In this document: positions 34,871-43,901 of the stretch, in pieces
Position numbering within the stretch: the first letter of the stretch is position 1
How the letters are laid out: every line of letters begins with the position of its first letter
Source: Pararhodobacter sp. CCB-MM2
Lineage (GTDB): Bacteria; Pseudomonadota; Alphaproteobacteria; Rhodobacterales; Rhodobacteraceae
Length of the DNA stretch: 64,000 nt
Assembly (NCBI RefSeq): GCF_001691415.1
Contig: NZ_LRRR01000001.1
Location: 496,001-560,000, forward strand
Direction: 5' to 3'
Notes under the pieces: model-generated
Databases searched by the model: none
What the model was told of the DNA's origin: nothing
Seen by the model: the letters and a program-made list of their open reading frames with translations, nothing else
Position numbers and translations under genes: made by a program

Positions 34871-34932
34871 ATGCACTCATCCTGCGTTTGGGAGAGCGCA
34901 GCGCCACATGTCGAATGTCAGGGAGGACATCC

Positions 34933-35415
34933 ATGAAGCTGAAAGCAGTGACCGGACTGATCGCCGCCGGGATCGCTCTGGGAGGCGCCGCCTTCGCCGA
35001 AGTCGCCCCGGGCGACGTGGTCTGGGTCGATGAGGTCACCATCCCCGACTCGCTGACCGGCATGCCCGGCACCGCGACCGCGGGTGTGGATGTCGTCTCG
35101 AACCGCAGCCAGGGCAATTGCGTGGCCTGCCACGAATTCACCGCCCTGCCCGACGTCCAGTTCCAGGGCAATGTCGGCCCGTCGCTGGACGGTGTCGGCA
35201 GCCGCTGGACCGAGGCCGAGCTGCGCGGGATCCTCGTGGATGCCAAGCACATGTTCCCCGAGACCCGCATGCCGTCCTTCTACCGCGTCGATGGCTACAC
35301 CCGTCCGGGTGACGCCTATACCGGCCGCGCCGCGAATCCTGAAACCTTCGGTCCGCTGCTGAGCGCGCAGCAGATCGAGGACACCATTGCCTACCTGATG
35401 ACGCTGACCGAGTGA
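34933..35415 (+). CDS. soxX: SoxX, c-type cytochrome subunit of SoxAX
   Basis: 160 residues from ATG 34933 (GGGAGGA before it). Signal peptide, then one haem-binding motif NCVACHEF, and the probable axial methionine in ETRMPSFYRV, followed by the SoxX-typical LSAQQIEDTIAYL end. With SoxA it joins thiosulfate oxidatively to the SoxY cysteine in the periplasm. Haem attachment needs the ccm genes. Confidence 0.96.
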   Translation: MKLKAVTGLIAAGIALGGAAFAEVAPGDVVWVDEVTIPDSLTGMPGTATAGVDVVSNRSQGNCVACHEFTALPDVQFQGNVGPSLDGVGSRWTEAELRGILVDAKHMFPETRMPSFYRVDGYTRPGDAYTGRAANPETFGPLLSAQQIEDTIAYLMTLTE

Positions 35416-35452
35416 TCGGCCCAGCCCCGACCCTCTTGAAAGGAGTTCCCCC

Positions 35453-35869
35453 ATGCTGACGAGACGCGACACCATCGCGATCGGTCTGGGCGCCTCGGCC
35501 GTGGCCCTGCTGCCCGTCGGAGCCTATGCAACCACCACCGAGGAAGCGATCGCGGCCTACACTGGCGGCGCCGAGATGGCCGAGGGTGGCGTGACCATCA
35601 CCGCCCCGGAAATCGCCGAGAATGGCAATACCGTGCCGATTTCGGTCGAAGCGCCGGGTGCCACTGAGATCGTCCTGATCGCCACCGGCAACCCGACCCC
35701 GAATGTCGGTCGCTTCACCTTCGGCCCCGGCTCGGGCGCGCCGATGATCGCCACCCGCATCCGTCTGGGCCGTACCCAGGACGTGATGGCGATCGCCAAG
35801 ATGGCAGATGGCAGCTTCGCCTCGACCGCGGTCGAAGTGAAAGTGACCATCGGCGGCTGCGGCGGCTGA
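35453..35869 (+). CDS. soxY: SoxY, sulfur substrate carrier
   Basis: 138 residues. The twin-arginine-like start (LTRRDTIAIGL) fits Tat export of the folded SoxYZ dimer. The C-terminus ends in the diagnostic GGCGG, whose cysteine carries the sulfur intermediates. AAGGAG precedes the ATG. Partner gene soxZ follows after 45 bases. Confidence 0.98.
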   Translation: MLTRRDTIAIGLGASAVALLPVGAYATTTEEAIAAYTGGAEMAEGGVTITAPEIAENGNTVPISVEAPGATEIVLIATGNPTPNVGRFTFGPGSGAPMIATRIRLGRTQDVMAIAKMADGSFASTAVEVKVTIGGCGG

Positions 35870-35914
35870 TCCGGTTCAGGATCCGCCCTTCCCCGACATT
35901 CAGGAGTTCAGATC

Positions 35915-36241
35915 ATGACCGACGTCAGACCCCGCATCCGCCTTCCCCGCTCGGCCTCGGCCGGCGACTCGATCGTCGTGAAGACGCTCGTCAACCACGA
36001 CATGGAATCGGGCCAGCGCCGCAACTCGGCCGGTGAGACCATTCCGCGCCAGATCATCAACCGCTTCACCTGCGAGTTTAACGGCACGATGGTGATCGAC
36101 GTGGCGCTCGAGCCCGCGATCTCGGCCAACCCCTACATGGAATTCGAAGCCCTCGTGCCGGAATCGGGTGAATTCCTGTTCACCTGGTACGACGACAACG
36201 GCGAGGTCTACACCGCGACCGAAGCTTTCGAAGTCAGCTGA
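35915..36241 (+). CDS. soxZ: SoxZ, partner of SoxY
   Basis: 108 residues with the family sequence MTDVRPRIRLPRSASAGDSI and FTCEFNGTMVIDVALEPAIS, ending in YDDNGEVYTATEAFEVS. No signal peptide: it is exported with SoxY. The SoxYZ complex moves the bound sulfur between the SoxAX, SoxB and SoxCD enzymes. Confidence 0.98.
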   Translation: MTDVRPRIRLPRSASAGDSIVVKTLVNHDMESGQRRNSAGETIPRQIINRFTCEFNGTMVIDVALEPAISANPYMEFEALVPESGEFLFTWYDDNGEVYTATEAFEVS

Positions 36242-36276
36242 GCCATAGGCGCAACAGAAGTCTGGGAGGAGACATT

Positions 36277-37143
36277 ATGCAGCACCTGAAGCCTGCAAGA
36301 ACGTTGGCGCTGGCCTCGGCCTGCGTGGCCGCGCTGTGGACGGGGGCGGCCTTCGCCGACCCCGATCTCTCGGCCGAGCTGGTGATCGACGGCGAATTGC
36401 ACATCACCACGCGTGCGCCGTCCGATGACATCACCCCCAACCTGCCCGAGCGCTATTCGGGCTGGCTGTTCCGCAGCGCCGAGACGCGCGACCTGCAGGC
36501 TGACGACTTCGAGAACCCGGCGATGCTGGCGGTCGAAGACGGTGCCGACCTGTGGGAGACCGCCGACGGCTCCAATGGCCAGTCCTGCATGGATTGCCAT
36601 GGCGACGCTGCGGAAAGCATGGCCGGCGTCCGCGCCCGCATGCCGCATGTCAACGACGCCGGCGTGCTGTGGTCGATGGAAGACTACGTCAACAACTGCC
36701 GGACCGAGCGCATGGGCGCCGAAGCCTGGCGTTGGTCGGGCGACGAGATGACCTCGATGACGTCGTTCATCTCGATGCAGTCGCGCGGCATGCCGGTCGC
36801 GGTGCAGATCGACGGCCCGGCCGAGCCCTATTGGGAGCAGGGCCGCGACATGTACTACACCCGCTATGGTCAGCTCGAGCTGTCCTGCGCCTCGTGCCAC
36901 GAGGAAAGCTGGGGTCTGAACATCCGCGCCGACCACCTGTCGCAGGGCCAGATCTCGGGCTTCCCGACCTACCGCCTGAAGAACGCGGGCATCGTCTCGA
37001 TGCACAACCGCTTCCGCGGCTGTATCCGCGACACCCGCGCCGAAACCTTCGCCGAAGGCTCGGACGAGTTCCGCGCGCTGGAGCTCTATGTCGCCTCGCG
37101 CGGCATGGGTCTGGCCATCGAAGGCGTCTCGGTGCGCCCGTAA
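36277..37143 (+). CDS. soxA: SoxA, di-haem cytochrome subunit of SoxAX
   Basis: 288 residues. Sec signal (TLALASACVAALWTGAAFA), two haem motifs CMDCH and CASCH, and the two axial-cysteine sites: NNCRTERMG and FRGCIRDTRAE, the latter being the persulfide-forming active-site cysteine. Both haems are kept, as in the Paracoccus-type protein. With SoxX it loads thiosulfate onto SoxY. Confidence 0.97.
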   Translation: MQHLKPARTLALASACVAALWTGAAFADPDLSAELVIDGELHITTRAPSDDITPNLPERYSGWLFRSAETRDLQADDFENPAMLAVEDGADLWETADGSNGQSCMDCHGDAAESMAGVRARMPHVNDAGVLWSMEDYVNNCRTERMGAEAWRWSGDEMTSMTSFISMQSRGMPVAVQIDGPAEPYWEQGRDMYYTRYGQLELSCASCHEESWGLNIRADHLSQGQISGFPTYRLKNAGIVSMHNRFRGCIRDTRAETFAEGSDEFRALELYVASRGMGLAIEGVSVRP

Positions 37144-37233
37144 CATGATCCGGGGGTGCGAGCGATCGCGCCCCCTCCCCGATCCGCCCCGATCTCCCTG
37201 CCCGCCCTACGCGCGGGTCTTCGTGTCGGATCT

Positions 37234-37260
37234 ATATTCACTTCTATGAAGATTGGCATG
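37234..37260. promoter_or_regulatory. Candidate SoxR operator in the soxA-soxB gap
   Basis: TTCA (37237-37240), six bases, TGAA (37247-37250), inside TATGAAGATTGGCATG (37245-37260), which matches 14 of 16 bases at 33280-33295. The 165-base gap is the longest inside soxXYZABCD, so an internal promoter for soxB is likely. Confidence 0.5.
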
Positions 37261-37308
37261 ACTGACAGGCCGATCGTCAGCGTCAAGACCGGATCCAAGG
37301 AGAACCCC

Positions 37309-39006
37309 ATGATTTCCCGGCGCGAGTTCCTGCAAGCCTCGGTGGCAGCCTCTGCCCTTTATGGCGTCTCCGGCCTTGGCAACTGGTCGAAGCTGGCGGC
37401 GCAGCAGGCGCTGACCCAAGACGACCTGCTGCGCTTCGACACCTTCGGCAATGTCTCCCTGATCCATGTCACCGACATCCATGCCCAGCTGAAGCCGATC
37501 TGGTTCCGCGAGCCTGAGTTCAACTTCGGCGTCGGTGACGTGCGCGGCCTCCCCCCGCATGTCACCGGGCAGGATTTCCTGAACCTCTACAACCTGACGC
37601 CCGGCTCACGCGACGCTTATGCGCTGACCTATCAGGACTTCGCGGCGCTGGGTCAGGCCTATGGCAAGATGGGCGGCATGGACCGGATCGCGACGGTGGT
37701 GAAGGCCATCCGCGCCGACCGTCCGGATGCGATCCTGCTCGATGGCGGCGACACGTGGCATGGCTCGATGACCTCGTACCTGACCCAGGGTCAGGACATG
37801 GTCAACATCATGAACGCCCTCGGGGTCGAGGCGATGACCTCGCATTGGGAATGGACCTTCGGCACCGACCGGGTTCTGGACCTGATGGGCCAGCTGAACT
37901 TTCCCTTCCTCGGGCAGAATATCTATGACGTGGAATGGGATGAGCCCTATGAGGACATCCCCTCCTACACCTATTTCGACCGTGGCGGCGTGAAGGTCGC
38001 GGTGATCGGTCAGGCCTTCCCCTATACGCCGATCGCCAACCCGCGCTGGATGTTCCCGGAATTCAGTTTCGGTATCCGCGACGAGCGCATGCAGGAGATG
38101 GTCGACGAGGTCCGCGCGGACGGTGCCGATGTCGTGGTCGTGCTCTCGCACAACGGCTTCGACGTGGACCGCAAGATGGCGAGCCGCGTGTCGGGCGTCG
38201 ACGTGATCCTGACCGGCCACACCCATGACGCGCTGCCCGAACCCGTGCTGGTCGGCGAGACGCTGCTGATCGCCTCGGGCAGCCACGGAAAATTCGTCAC
38301 TCGTCTGGACCTCGATGTGCGTGATGGTCGGATGATGGGCTTCCGCCACAAGCTGATCCCGATCTTCTCGGACGTGATCGAACCCGATGCCGAGATGGCC
38401 GCCATGGTCGATGCCGAGCGCGCGCCCTATCAGGCCCAGCTGGAAGAGGTGATCGGGCAGACCGACAGCCTGCTCTACCGTCGCGGCAATTTCGCCGGCA
38501 CCTGGGATAACCTGATCTGCGACGCGGTGATGAGCGAGCGCGACACCGAGATCGCCATGTCGCCGGGCGTGCGCTGGGGCTCCAGCGTGATGCCGGGTGA
38601 GAACATCACCCGCGAGGACATCCACAACGTCACCTCGATGACCTATGGTCAGGTCTATCGCACGGAAATGACGGGCGAATTCATCCACACGATCCTCGAG
38701 GACGTGGCCGACAACCTGTTCAACACCGACCCCTATTACCAACAGGGCGGCGACATGGTGCGTCTGGGTGGCCTCGCCTATGCGATCGATATCTCCAAGC
38801 CCATCGGCGAGCGCATCTCGGGCCTGACGCTGCTCAGGACCGGCGAGGCACTGGACCCCGCCCGCAGCTACACCGTCGGCGGCTGGGCCTCGGTCAACGA
38901 GGGAACCGAGGGGCCGATGATCTGGGACGTGGTCGAAGAGCACATCCGCAAAATGGGCCGCGTGTCGGCCGAGCCCAATGGCTCGGTCACCGTGACCGGA
39001 ATCTGA
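37309..39006 (+). CDS. soxB: SoxB, sulfate thiohydrolase
   Basis: 565 residues from ATG 37309 with AAGGAGAA upstream. Twin-arginine start (ISRREFLQASVAASAL). Calcineurin-like 5'-nucleotidase fold with metal ligands in VTDIHAQ, LLDGGDTWHGS, LSHNGFD and GHTHDALPEP; binds a dinuclear manganese centre in known enzymes. It hydrolyses the sulfate group from SoxYZ-bound thiosulfonate in the periplasm. Confidence 0.98.
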   Translation: MISRREFLQASVAASALYGVSGLGNWSKLAAQQALTQDDLLRFDTFGNVSLIHVTDIHAQLKPIWFREPEFNFGVGDVRGLPPHVTGQDFLNLYNLTPGSRDAYALTYQDFAALGQAYGKMGGMDRIATVVKAIRADRPDAILLDGGDTWHGSMTSYLTQGQDMVNIMNALGVEAMTSHWEWTFGTDRVLDLMGQLNFPFLGQNIYDVEWDEPYEDIPSYTYFDRGGVKVAVIGQAFPYTPIANPRWMFPEFSFGIRDERMQEMVDEVRADGADVVVVLSHNGFDVDRKMASRVSGVDVILTGHTHDALPEPVLVGETLLIASGSHGKFVTRLDLDVRDGRMMGFRHKLIPIFSDVIEPDAEMAAMVDAERAPYQAQLEEVIGQTDSLLYRRGNFAGTWDNLICDAVMSERDTEIAMSPGVRWGSSVMPGENITREDIHNVTSMTYGQVYRTEMTGEFIHTILEDVADNLFNTDPYYQQGGDMVRLGGLAYAIDISKPIGERISGLTLLRTGEALDPARSYTVGGWASVNEGTEGPMIWDVVEEHIRKMGRVSAEPNGSVTVTGI

Positions 39007-39023
39007 ACCAAGGAGCAAGCGTC

Positions 39024-40313
39024 ATGACCGAGTTGTCCGACGAATCCCCGGCCACCGGTGGAGGCCTGAGCCGCCGTGGCTTCCTGACACGCGCCGGCCT
39101 CGCCGCCGGAGGGGCCGCTCTGGGCGGTGCCGCTGCCGCGCAAGAAGCCGATCCCTTGATCACCGAGGTGCAGGACTGGGCCTCGATGACCGGCGAAGGC
39201 GTCGATGCCACGCCCTACGGGATGCCGATCCGCTTTGAGGGCGATGTGGTGCGCCGCACCGTGTCGTGGCTGACCGCCGACCCTATCAGCTCGATCAACT
39301 TCACGCCGATCCACGCCCTCGATGGCACGATCACCCCGGCCGGCTGCGCTTTCGAGCGTCACCATTCGGGCGCGATCGAGCTGTCGAAGGACGATTACCG
39401 GCTGATGATCACCGGCCTCGTCGACCGGCCGCTGGTCTTCACCTGGGAGGATCTGCAACGCTTCCCGCGTGAGAACCACGTCTATTTCTGCGAATGCGCG
39501 GCGAATTCGGGCATGGAATGGGGCGGCGCGCAGCTCAACGGCGCGCAATTCACCCATGGCATGATCCACAACATGGAATATTCCGGCATCCCGCTGCGGC
39601 TGCTCTTGGAAGAAGCAGGGGTCCAGCCGGAAGGCCAGTGGATCTATGTCGAGGGCGCCGATGCCTCGTCGAACGGCCGCTCGATGCCGCTGGAAAAGGC
39701 GATGGACGACGTTCTGGTCGCCTTCACCGCCAATGGCGAAGCGCTGCGCAAGGAGCATGGCTATCCCGTGCGTCTGGTCGTCCCGGGCTGGGAAGGCAAT
39801 ATGTGGGTCAAATGGCTGCGCCGGATCGGTGTCACCCATTCGGCCGTCGAGGCCCGCGAAGAGACATCGAAATACACCGACCTCATGCCGGATGGCCGGG
39901 CGCGGAAATGGACCTGGGCGATGGACGCGAAGTCGGTCATCACCTCGCCCTCGCCGCAAAAGCCCATCACCCATGGCTCGGGCCCCTTGGTCATCACCGG
40001 CCTCGCCTGGTCGGGTCGCGGTGCTGTCACGCGGGTCGATGTCTCGCTCGATGGCGGCGTGAACTGGCAGGAGGCCCGGATCGGCACGCAGGGCGGCAAA
40101 TATGCCCTCTCGCGCTTCTATCTGGAGATCGACTGGGACGGCGCGCCGATGCTGCTGCAATCCCGCGCGACAGATGACACCGGCTATGTGCAGCCCACCA
40201 AGGACGCCCTGCGCGAGATCCGCGGGTTGAACTCGGTCTACCACAACAACGGCATCCAGACCTGGGCCGTCTATGAAAACGGAGCGGTGGAAAATGTCGA
40301 AGTCGGTTCTTAA
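39024..40313 (+). CDS. soxC: SoxC, molybdoprotein subunit of sulfur dehydrogenase
   Basis: 429 residues. Tat signal (SRRGFLTRAGLAAGGAALGG). Sulfite-oxidase-like molybdopterin domain with the molybdenum-ligand cysteine region YFCECAANSG and RLVVPGWEGNMWVKWL, then the C-terminal dimerisation domain. SoxCD removes six electrons from the SoxY-bound sulfur; its presence implies complete oxidation to sulfate rather than sulfur storage. Overlaps soxD by 20 bases. Confidence 0.97.
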   Translation: MTELSDESPATGGGLSRRGFLTRAGLAAGGAALGGAAAAQEADPLITEVQDWASMTGEGVDATPYGMPIRFEGDVVRRTVSWLTADPISSINFTPIHALDGTITPAGCAFERHHSGAIELSKDDYRLMITGLVDRPLVFTWEDLQRFPRENHVYFCECAANSGMEWGGAQLNGAQFTHGMIHNMEYSGIPLRLLLEEAGVQPEGQWIYVEGADASSNGRSMPLEKAMDDVLVAFTANGEALRKEHGYPVRLVVPGWEGNMWVKWLRRIGVTHSAVEAREETSKYTDLMPDGRARKWTWAMDAKSVITSPSPQKPITHGSGPLVITGLAWSGRGAVTRVDVSLDGGVNWQEARIGTQGGKYALSRFYLEIDWDGAPMLLQSRATDDTGYVQPTKDALREIRGLNSVYHNNGIQTWAVYENGAVENVEVGS

Positions 40314-41400
40314 GCTTCTGGCGACGACAGCCATGCTGTTCGCCGCCCTGCCCGCCACCGCCCAGACCCTCAACCTTGGCCGCGCCGCCCTCCCTGAGGA
40401 AATCGCCGCTTGGGACGTGGCGATCGAGCCCGATGGCACCGGCCTGCCGGTCGGTCAGGGCGATGTCTTCGATGGCGAGGACCTCTGGGTCGAGAATTGC
40501 GCCATGTGCCACGGCGATTTCGGCGAGGGTGCCGGCGCCTATCCGGTGATCGCCGGCGGTGAAGGCACGCTGACCAACCGCCGCCCGGTCAAGACCGTGG
40601 GCAGCTACTGGCCCTATCTCTCGACCGTCTGGGATTATGTCCACCGCTCGATGCCCTTCGGCAATGCGCAGATCCTTTCGGCCGACGAGACCTATGCGAT
40701 CACCGCCTACATCCTTTATTCCAACGGGATCGTGGAGGATGACTTCGTCCTGTCGAACGGGAATTTCACCGAGGTGGTGATGCCCAACGCCGAGGGCTTC
40801 TATGTCGACGACCGCGAGGAAGTGGAATTCCCGCAGTTCACGGCGGAAGCCTGCATGAGCGATTGCGGCCCGGCGGTACATATCACCCGCCGCGCGACCG
40901 ACCTGCAATCGACGCCGGAAGGCGCGGTGACGGTCTTTGCCCCCGATCGCCCGAACGGCACGGTCGAGAACCCCTCGGCCCCGGAAGGCGGTGAAGGCGC
41001 GGTCGTGCAGGAAGCCTCTGCCGAGCCCGAGGCCGCCCCGGCCGAGGAGCCGGTGCAGGAGACCGCCGCTCTCGACCCCGCGCTGGTGGCCGAGGGTGAG
41101 GGCCTGTGGCGCCAGTGCCGCAGCTGCCATCAGGTCGGTGATGGTGCCCGCAATGGCACCGGGCCGGTGCTGAACGGCGTTGTCGGGCGTCATGCCGGCG
41201 CGGTCGAGGGCTTCCGCTATTCGGGTCCGATGCAGGAAGCCGGTGCCGGCGGCTTGATCTGGACGCCCGAGGAGCTGGACGCCTTCCTCACCGATCCGCG
41301 CAGCTACATGCGCGGAACGCGGATGAGCTATCGCGGACTGCGCGATGCGGGCGACCGGGCGGCGATCATCGCCTATCTGCAATCGCATCCGGCGGAGTAA
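40294..41400 (+). CDS. soxD: SoxD, di-haem cytochrome subunit of sulfur dehydrogenase
   Basis: 368 residues from ATG 40294. Sec signal (LLATTAMLFAALPATAQ). Two cytochrome-c domains: CAMCHGDFG near residue 69 and CRSCHQVGDG in the C-terminal third, joined by an acidic Ala/Pro/Glu linker. It takes electrons from SoxC and passes them to cytochrome c. A terminator follows, and soxE, soxF and soxG are not found here. Confidence 0.97.
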   Translation: MSKSVLKLLATTAMLFAALPATAQTLNLGRAALPEEIAAWDVAIEPDGTGLPVGQGDVFDGEDLWVENCAMCHGDFGEGAGAYPVIAGGEGTLTNRRPVKTVGSYWPYLSTVWDYVHRSMPFGNAQILSADETYAITAYILYSNGIVEDDFVLSNGNFTEVVMPNAEGFYVDDREEVEFPQFTAEACMSDCGPAVHITRRATDLQSTPEGAVTVFAPDRPNGTVENPSAPEGGEGAVVQEASAEPEAAPAEEPVQETAALDPALVAEGEGLWRQCRSCHQVGDGARNGTGPVLNGVVGRHAGAVEGFRYSGPMQEAGAGGLIWTPEELDAFLTDPRSYMRGTRMSYRGLRDAGDRAAIIAYLQSHPAE

Positions 41401-41426
41401 CCGCCTCACAGGGTTGGGACAGAAAA

Positions 41427-41451
41427 AAGGGGGGCCACGTTGGCCCCCCTT
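41427..41451. terminator. Terminator after soxD
   Basis: AAGGGGGGCCA (41427-41437)/TGGCCCCCCTT (41441-41451), loop CGT: an 11-bp perfect hairpin between convergent operons, preceded by A6 for the minus-strand gene. Confidence 0.85.
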
Positions 41452-41479
41452 GGTCATTTGCGCGTCACGACAAGGCGTC

Positions 41480-42289
41480 TCAGGCGCCCAGCCCGCGGGT
41501 GAAGCGCTTCTCGGCCGCACGGAAGCCAAAGGCGATCAGGCCTGCGATGATCATATAGATCAGCGCCAGCAGGATCAGCGGCTCGTAGATGATGAAGGTG
41601 TCTTGGCGCACCCGGCTGGCCACGGCGTAGATGTCGATCACCGTGATGGTCGCGACCAGCGGCGTCGCCTTCAGCTGCAGGATCGTCTCGCCGCCCAGCG
41701 TCGGCAGCGCACGGGCCAAGGCTTGCGGCAACCAGATCCGGCGGAACACCGCGAAACGCGAGAAGCCATAGGCCCGCGCGGCCTCCAGCTGCCCATGCGG
41801 CACGGATTTGAACGCGCCGCGCATCACCTCGCCTTCGTAGCCGGCAAAGCTGAAGGACAGGGCCATCAGCGCATAGGGCCAGGCTTGGCGCAGATAGGGC
41901 CACAGCTCGGATTGGCGGATCCACGGATATTGCGGGAACAGGCTGCCGAGACCGTAATAGATCAGCCAGATCTGCAACAGCAGCGGCGTGCCCCGGATCA
42001 GCGTGCAGAACCAGCGCGCCGGGGCGGCCAGCCAGAACGGCCCCGCCGCCTGTGCCAGCCCCAAGGGCACCGCCATGGCCGAGCCGATCAGGATCGACAG
42101 GCCCAGAAGCCACATCGTCCGCCACAGGCCTTGCGCGCCCAGTTCCGCATAGCGCGGAATCCAGTCCCAGCGCATCGACAGCGCCGCCCACAGCATCAGC
42201 CCCAGAGCCAGTACCATCAGCACCAGACGATGCGGCTTGAACCAGTCCTTCAACGGGGCCGGACGGCCCAGGATCATCTCCTCGTTCAT
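41480..42289 (-). CDS. Polar amino-acid ABC transporter permease (HisM type)
   Basis: 269 residues with about six membrane segments and the EAA loop near EAARAYGFSRFAVFRRIWLPQAL, which contacts the ATPase. Domain TLWLLGLSILIGSAMAVPLGL marks the His/Glu/Arg permease family. The preceding gene encodes the second permease. Specific for basic or arginine-like amino acids by context. Confidence 0.9.
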   Translation of the reverse strand: MNEEMILGRPAPLKDWFKPHRLVLMVLALGLMLWAALSMRWDWIPRYAELGAQGLWRTMWLLGLSILIGSAMAVPLGLAQAAGPFWLAAPARWFCTLIRGTPLLLQIWLIYYGLGSLFPQYPWIRQSELWPYLRQAWPYALMALSFSFAGYEGEVMRGAFKSVPHGQLEAARAYGFSRFAVFRRIWLPQALARALPTLGGETILQLKATPLVATITVIDIYAVASRVRQDTFIIYEPLILLALIYMIIAGLIAFGFRAAEKRFTRGLGA

Positions 42290-42299
42290 GCCGGCCTCC

Positions 42300-43049
42300 T
42301 CATGCGCGCGCCCCCGCCTGTCCCCGGCGGAAACGGGCTTCGATCCAGCCGAAGATCCGTCCCGACAACAGGGTCATCACCAGATAGATCGCGCCCGCCG
42401 CGAGGAAGAAGGTGAAATAGGCCCGGGTCGAGCCCGCCGCCTGCCGCGTCTCCAGCGTCAATTCGCTGAACCCGACGATGGCCAGAAGCGCGGTGTCCTT
42501 GGTCGCGATCAACCACAGGTTCGACAGACCCGGCAGCGCCAAGGGCAACATCGCCGGGAAGGTCACGCGCCGGAAGGTCTGCACCCGGCCCATGCCAAAG
42601 GCTCGGGCAGCCTCGAGCTGGCCTTTCGGCACGGCCTGAATGGCGCCGCGCAGCACCTCGGTCGCATAGGCCCCTTGGACGATGCCCAGCACGCCGATCC
42701 CGGCCACAAGGCCCGAAATCTCGACCGGTCGCTGGCCCAGAAGCCGCAGGAACTGGTTCAGCAGATCGGTGCCGGCGTAATAGAGAAGCAGGATCAGGAT
42801 CAGCTCGGGCACGGCGCGCACCACGGTCGTATAGACCGCCAGCAGATCGCGGGTCACGGCCCCGCCGCCCAGCTTGCCAACGGCGCCGAAGATGCCGATC
42901 ACGCCGCCCAGCCCGAAGGCCCCCAGCGCGATTATCAGCGAGTTGACCGCCCCCCGCACGAGATTGCCGCCCCAGCCCGGAGGCTCGAGCGACAGAAGCG
43001 TGACCGAGGCCTCAAGCCCCGGCCACACCGAATAGAGCCAGTCCAGCAA
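42300..43049 (-). CDS. Polar amino-acid ABC transporter permease (HisQ type)
   Basis: 249 residues, apparently starting at TTG 43049, three bases after the binding-protein stop. EAA loop EAARAFGMGRVQTFRRVTFPAML and several membrane segments. It forms the channel with the HisM-type permease. I assume TTG because the protein then starts where homologues do. Confidence 0.88.
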   Translation of the reverse strand: MLDWLYSVWPGLEASVTLLSLEPPGWGGNLVRGAVNSLIIALGAFGLGGVIGIFGAVGKLGGGAVTRDLLAVYTTVVRAVPELILILLLYYAGTDLLNQFLRLLGQRPVEISGLVAGIGVLGIVQGAYATEVLRGAIQAVPKGQLEAARAFGMGRVQTFRRVTFPAMLPLALPGLSNLWLIATKDTALLAIVGFSELTLETRQAAGSTRAYFTFFLAAGAIYLVMTLLSGRIFGWIEARFRRGQAGARA

Positions 43050-43052
43050 CGC

Positions 43053-43817
43053 TTACTGGCCGTAGATCGAGGTCGCGAAGTAGCGCGAGGTGATCTCGTC
43101 ATAGGTGCCGTTCTCAAGGATCGCGGCGATCCCGGCGTTGAACTGGTCGCGCAGTTCGTCGTCACCCTGACGCAGACCCACGCCCACACCGGCGCCGAGG
43201 ATCGCCTCGTCATGCGCGACGGCGCCCTTCAGCTCGCAGCAGGCACCGGCGTCCGAGTTGAGGAAATCCTCCATCGCGAGGCTGTCGGCCTGCGTGGCGT
43301 CGATCCGGCCCGAGGCGAGGTCCTGGTTGGCCTCGTCCTGCGTCTGGTAGGTGCGGATCTCGGTCTCGCCCTCGAAATAGGTCTGGGCATAGGTCTGGTG
43401 GATGGTCGAGACCTGAACGCCCAGCACCATGCCGGCCAGACCCTCGGGCGTCGCGTCCATCTCCATGCCGCGCTGACCAACGATCACGGTCGGCGTGTTG
43501 TAGTAGGGGTCCGAGAAGGCGATCGTCTGCAGGCGGTCCTCGGTGATCGACATGGAGGCCATGATCGCGTCGATCCGGCCCGAGACCAGCGCCGGGATGA
43601 TGCCGTCCCATGCCGTCGGGGTGATCTCGCACTCCAGTTCGGCGGCTTCGCAGACGGCGTTGATGATGTCGATTTCCCAGCCGACCCAGTTGCCGGCAGC
43701 ATCAGGGGCCGAGAACGGCGGATAGGGTTCGGCGGCGATGCCGACACGGACCGGATCGGCGGCAGCGGCGCCAGCAAACAGCGCCACGGCCGAGGCGGTC
43801 AGCAGAATCTTTTTCAT
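43053..43817 (-). CDS. Periplasmic amino-acid binding protein (ABC transporter)
   Basis: 254 residues: signal peptide MKKILLTASAVALFAGAAAA, then a type-II periplasmic-binding fold with EPYPPFSAPDAAGNWVGWEIDI, SMSITEDRLQTIAFSDPYYNT and the late DEAILGAGVGVGLRQGDDEL. Typical of lysine/arginine/ornithine/histidine binders. First gene of the transporter operon; no ATPase gene follows. An inverted repeat lies upstream. Confidence 0.92.
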   Translation of the reverse strand: MKKILLTASAVALFAGAAAADPVRVGIAAEPYPPFSAPDAAGNWVGWEIDIINAVCEAAELECEITPTAWDGIIPALVSGRIDAIMASMSITEDRLQTIAFSDPYYNTPTVIVGQRGMEMDATPEGLAGMVLGVQVSTIHQTYAQTYFEGETEIRTYQTQDEANQDLASGRIDATQADSLAMEDFLNSDAGACCELKGAVAHDEAILGAGVGVGLRQGDDELRDQFNAGIAAILENGTYDEITSRYFATSIYGQ

Positions 43818-43901
43818 GGAAACACTCCTGTTGTTCTGGCGCTGTTGGTCGCGCCTGGTGTCATCTTGAAGGTTTGTTCTTGTAGAAGGCCAAAGCCTCA
43901 G

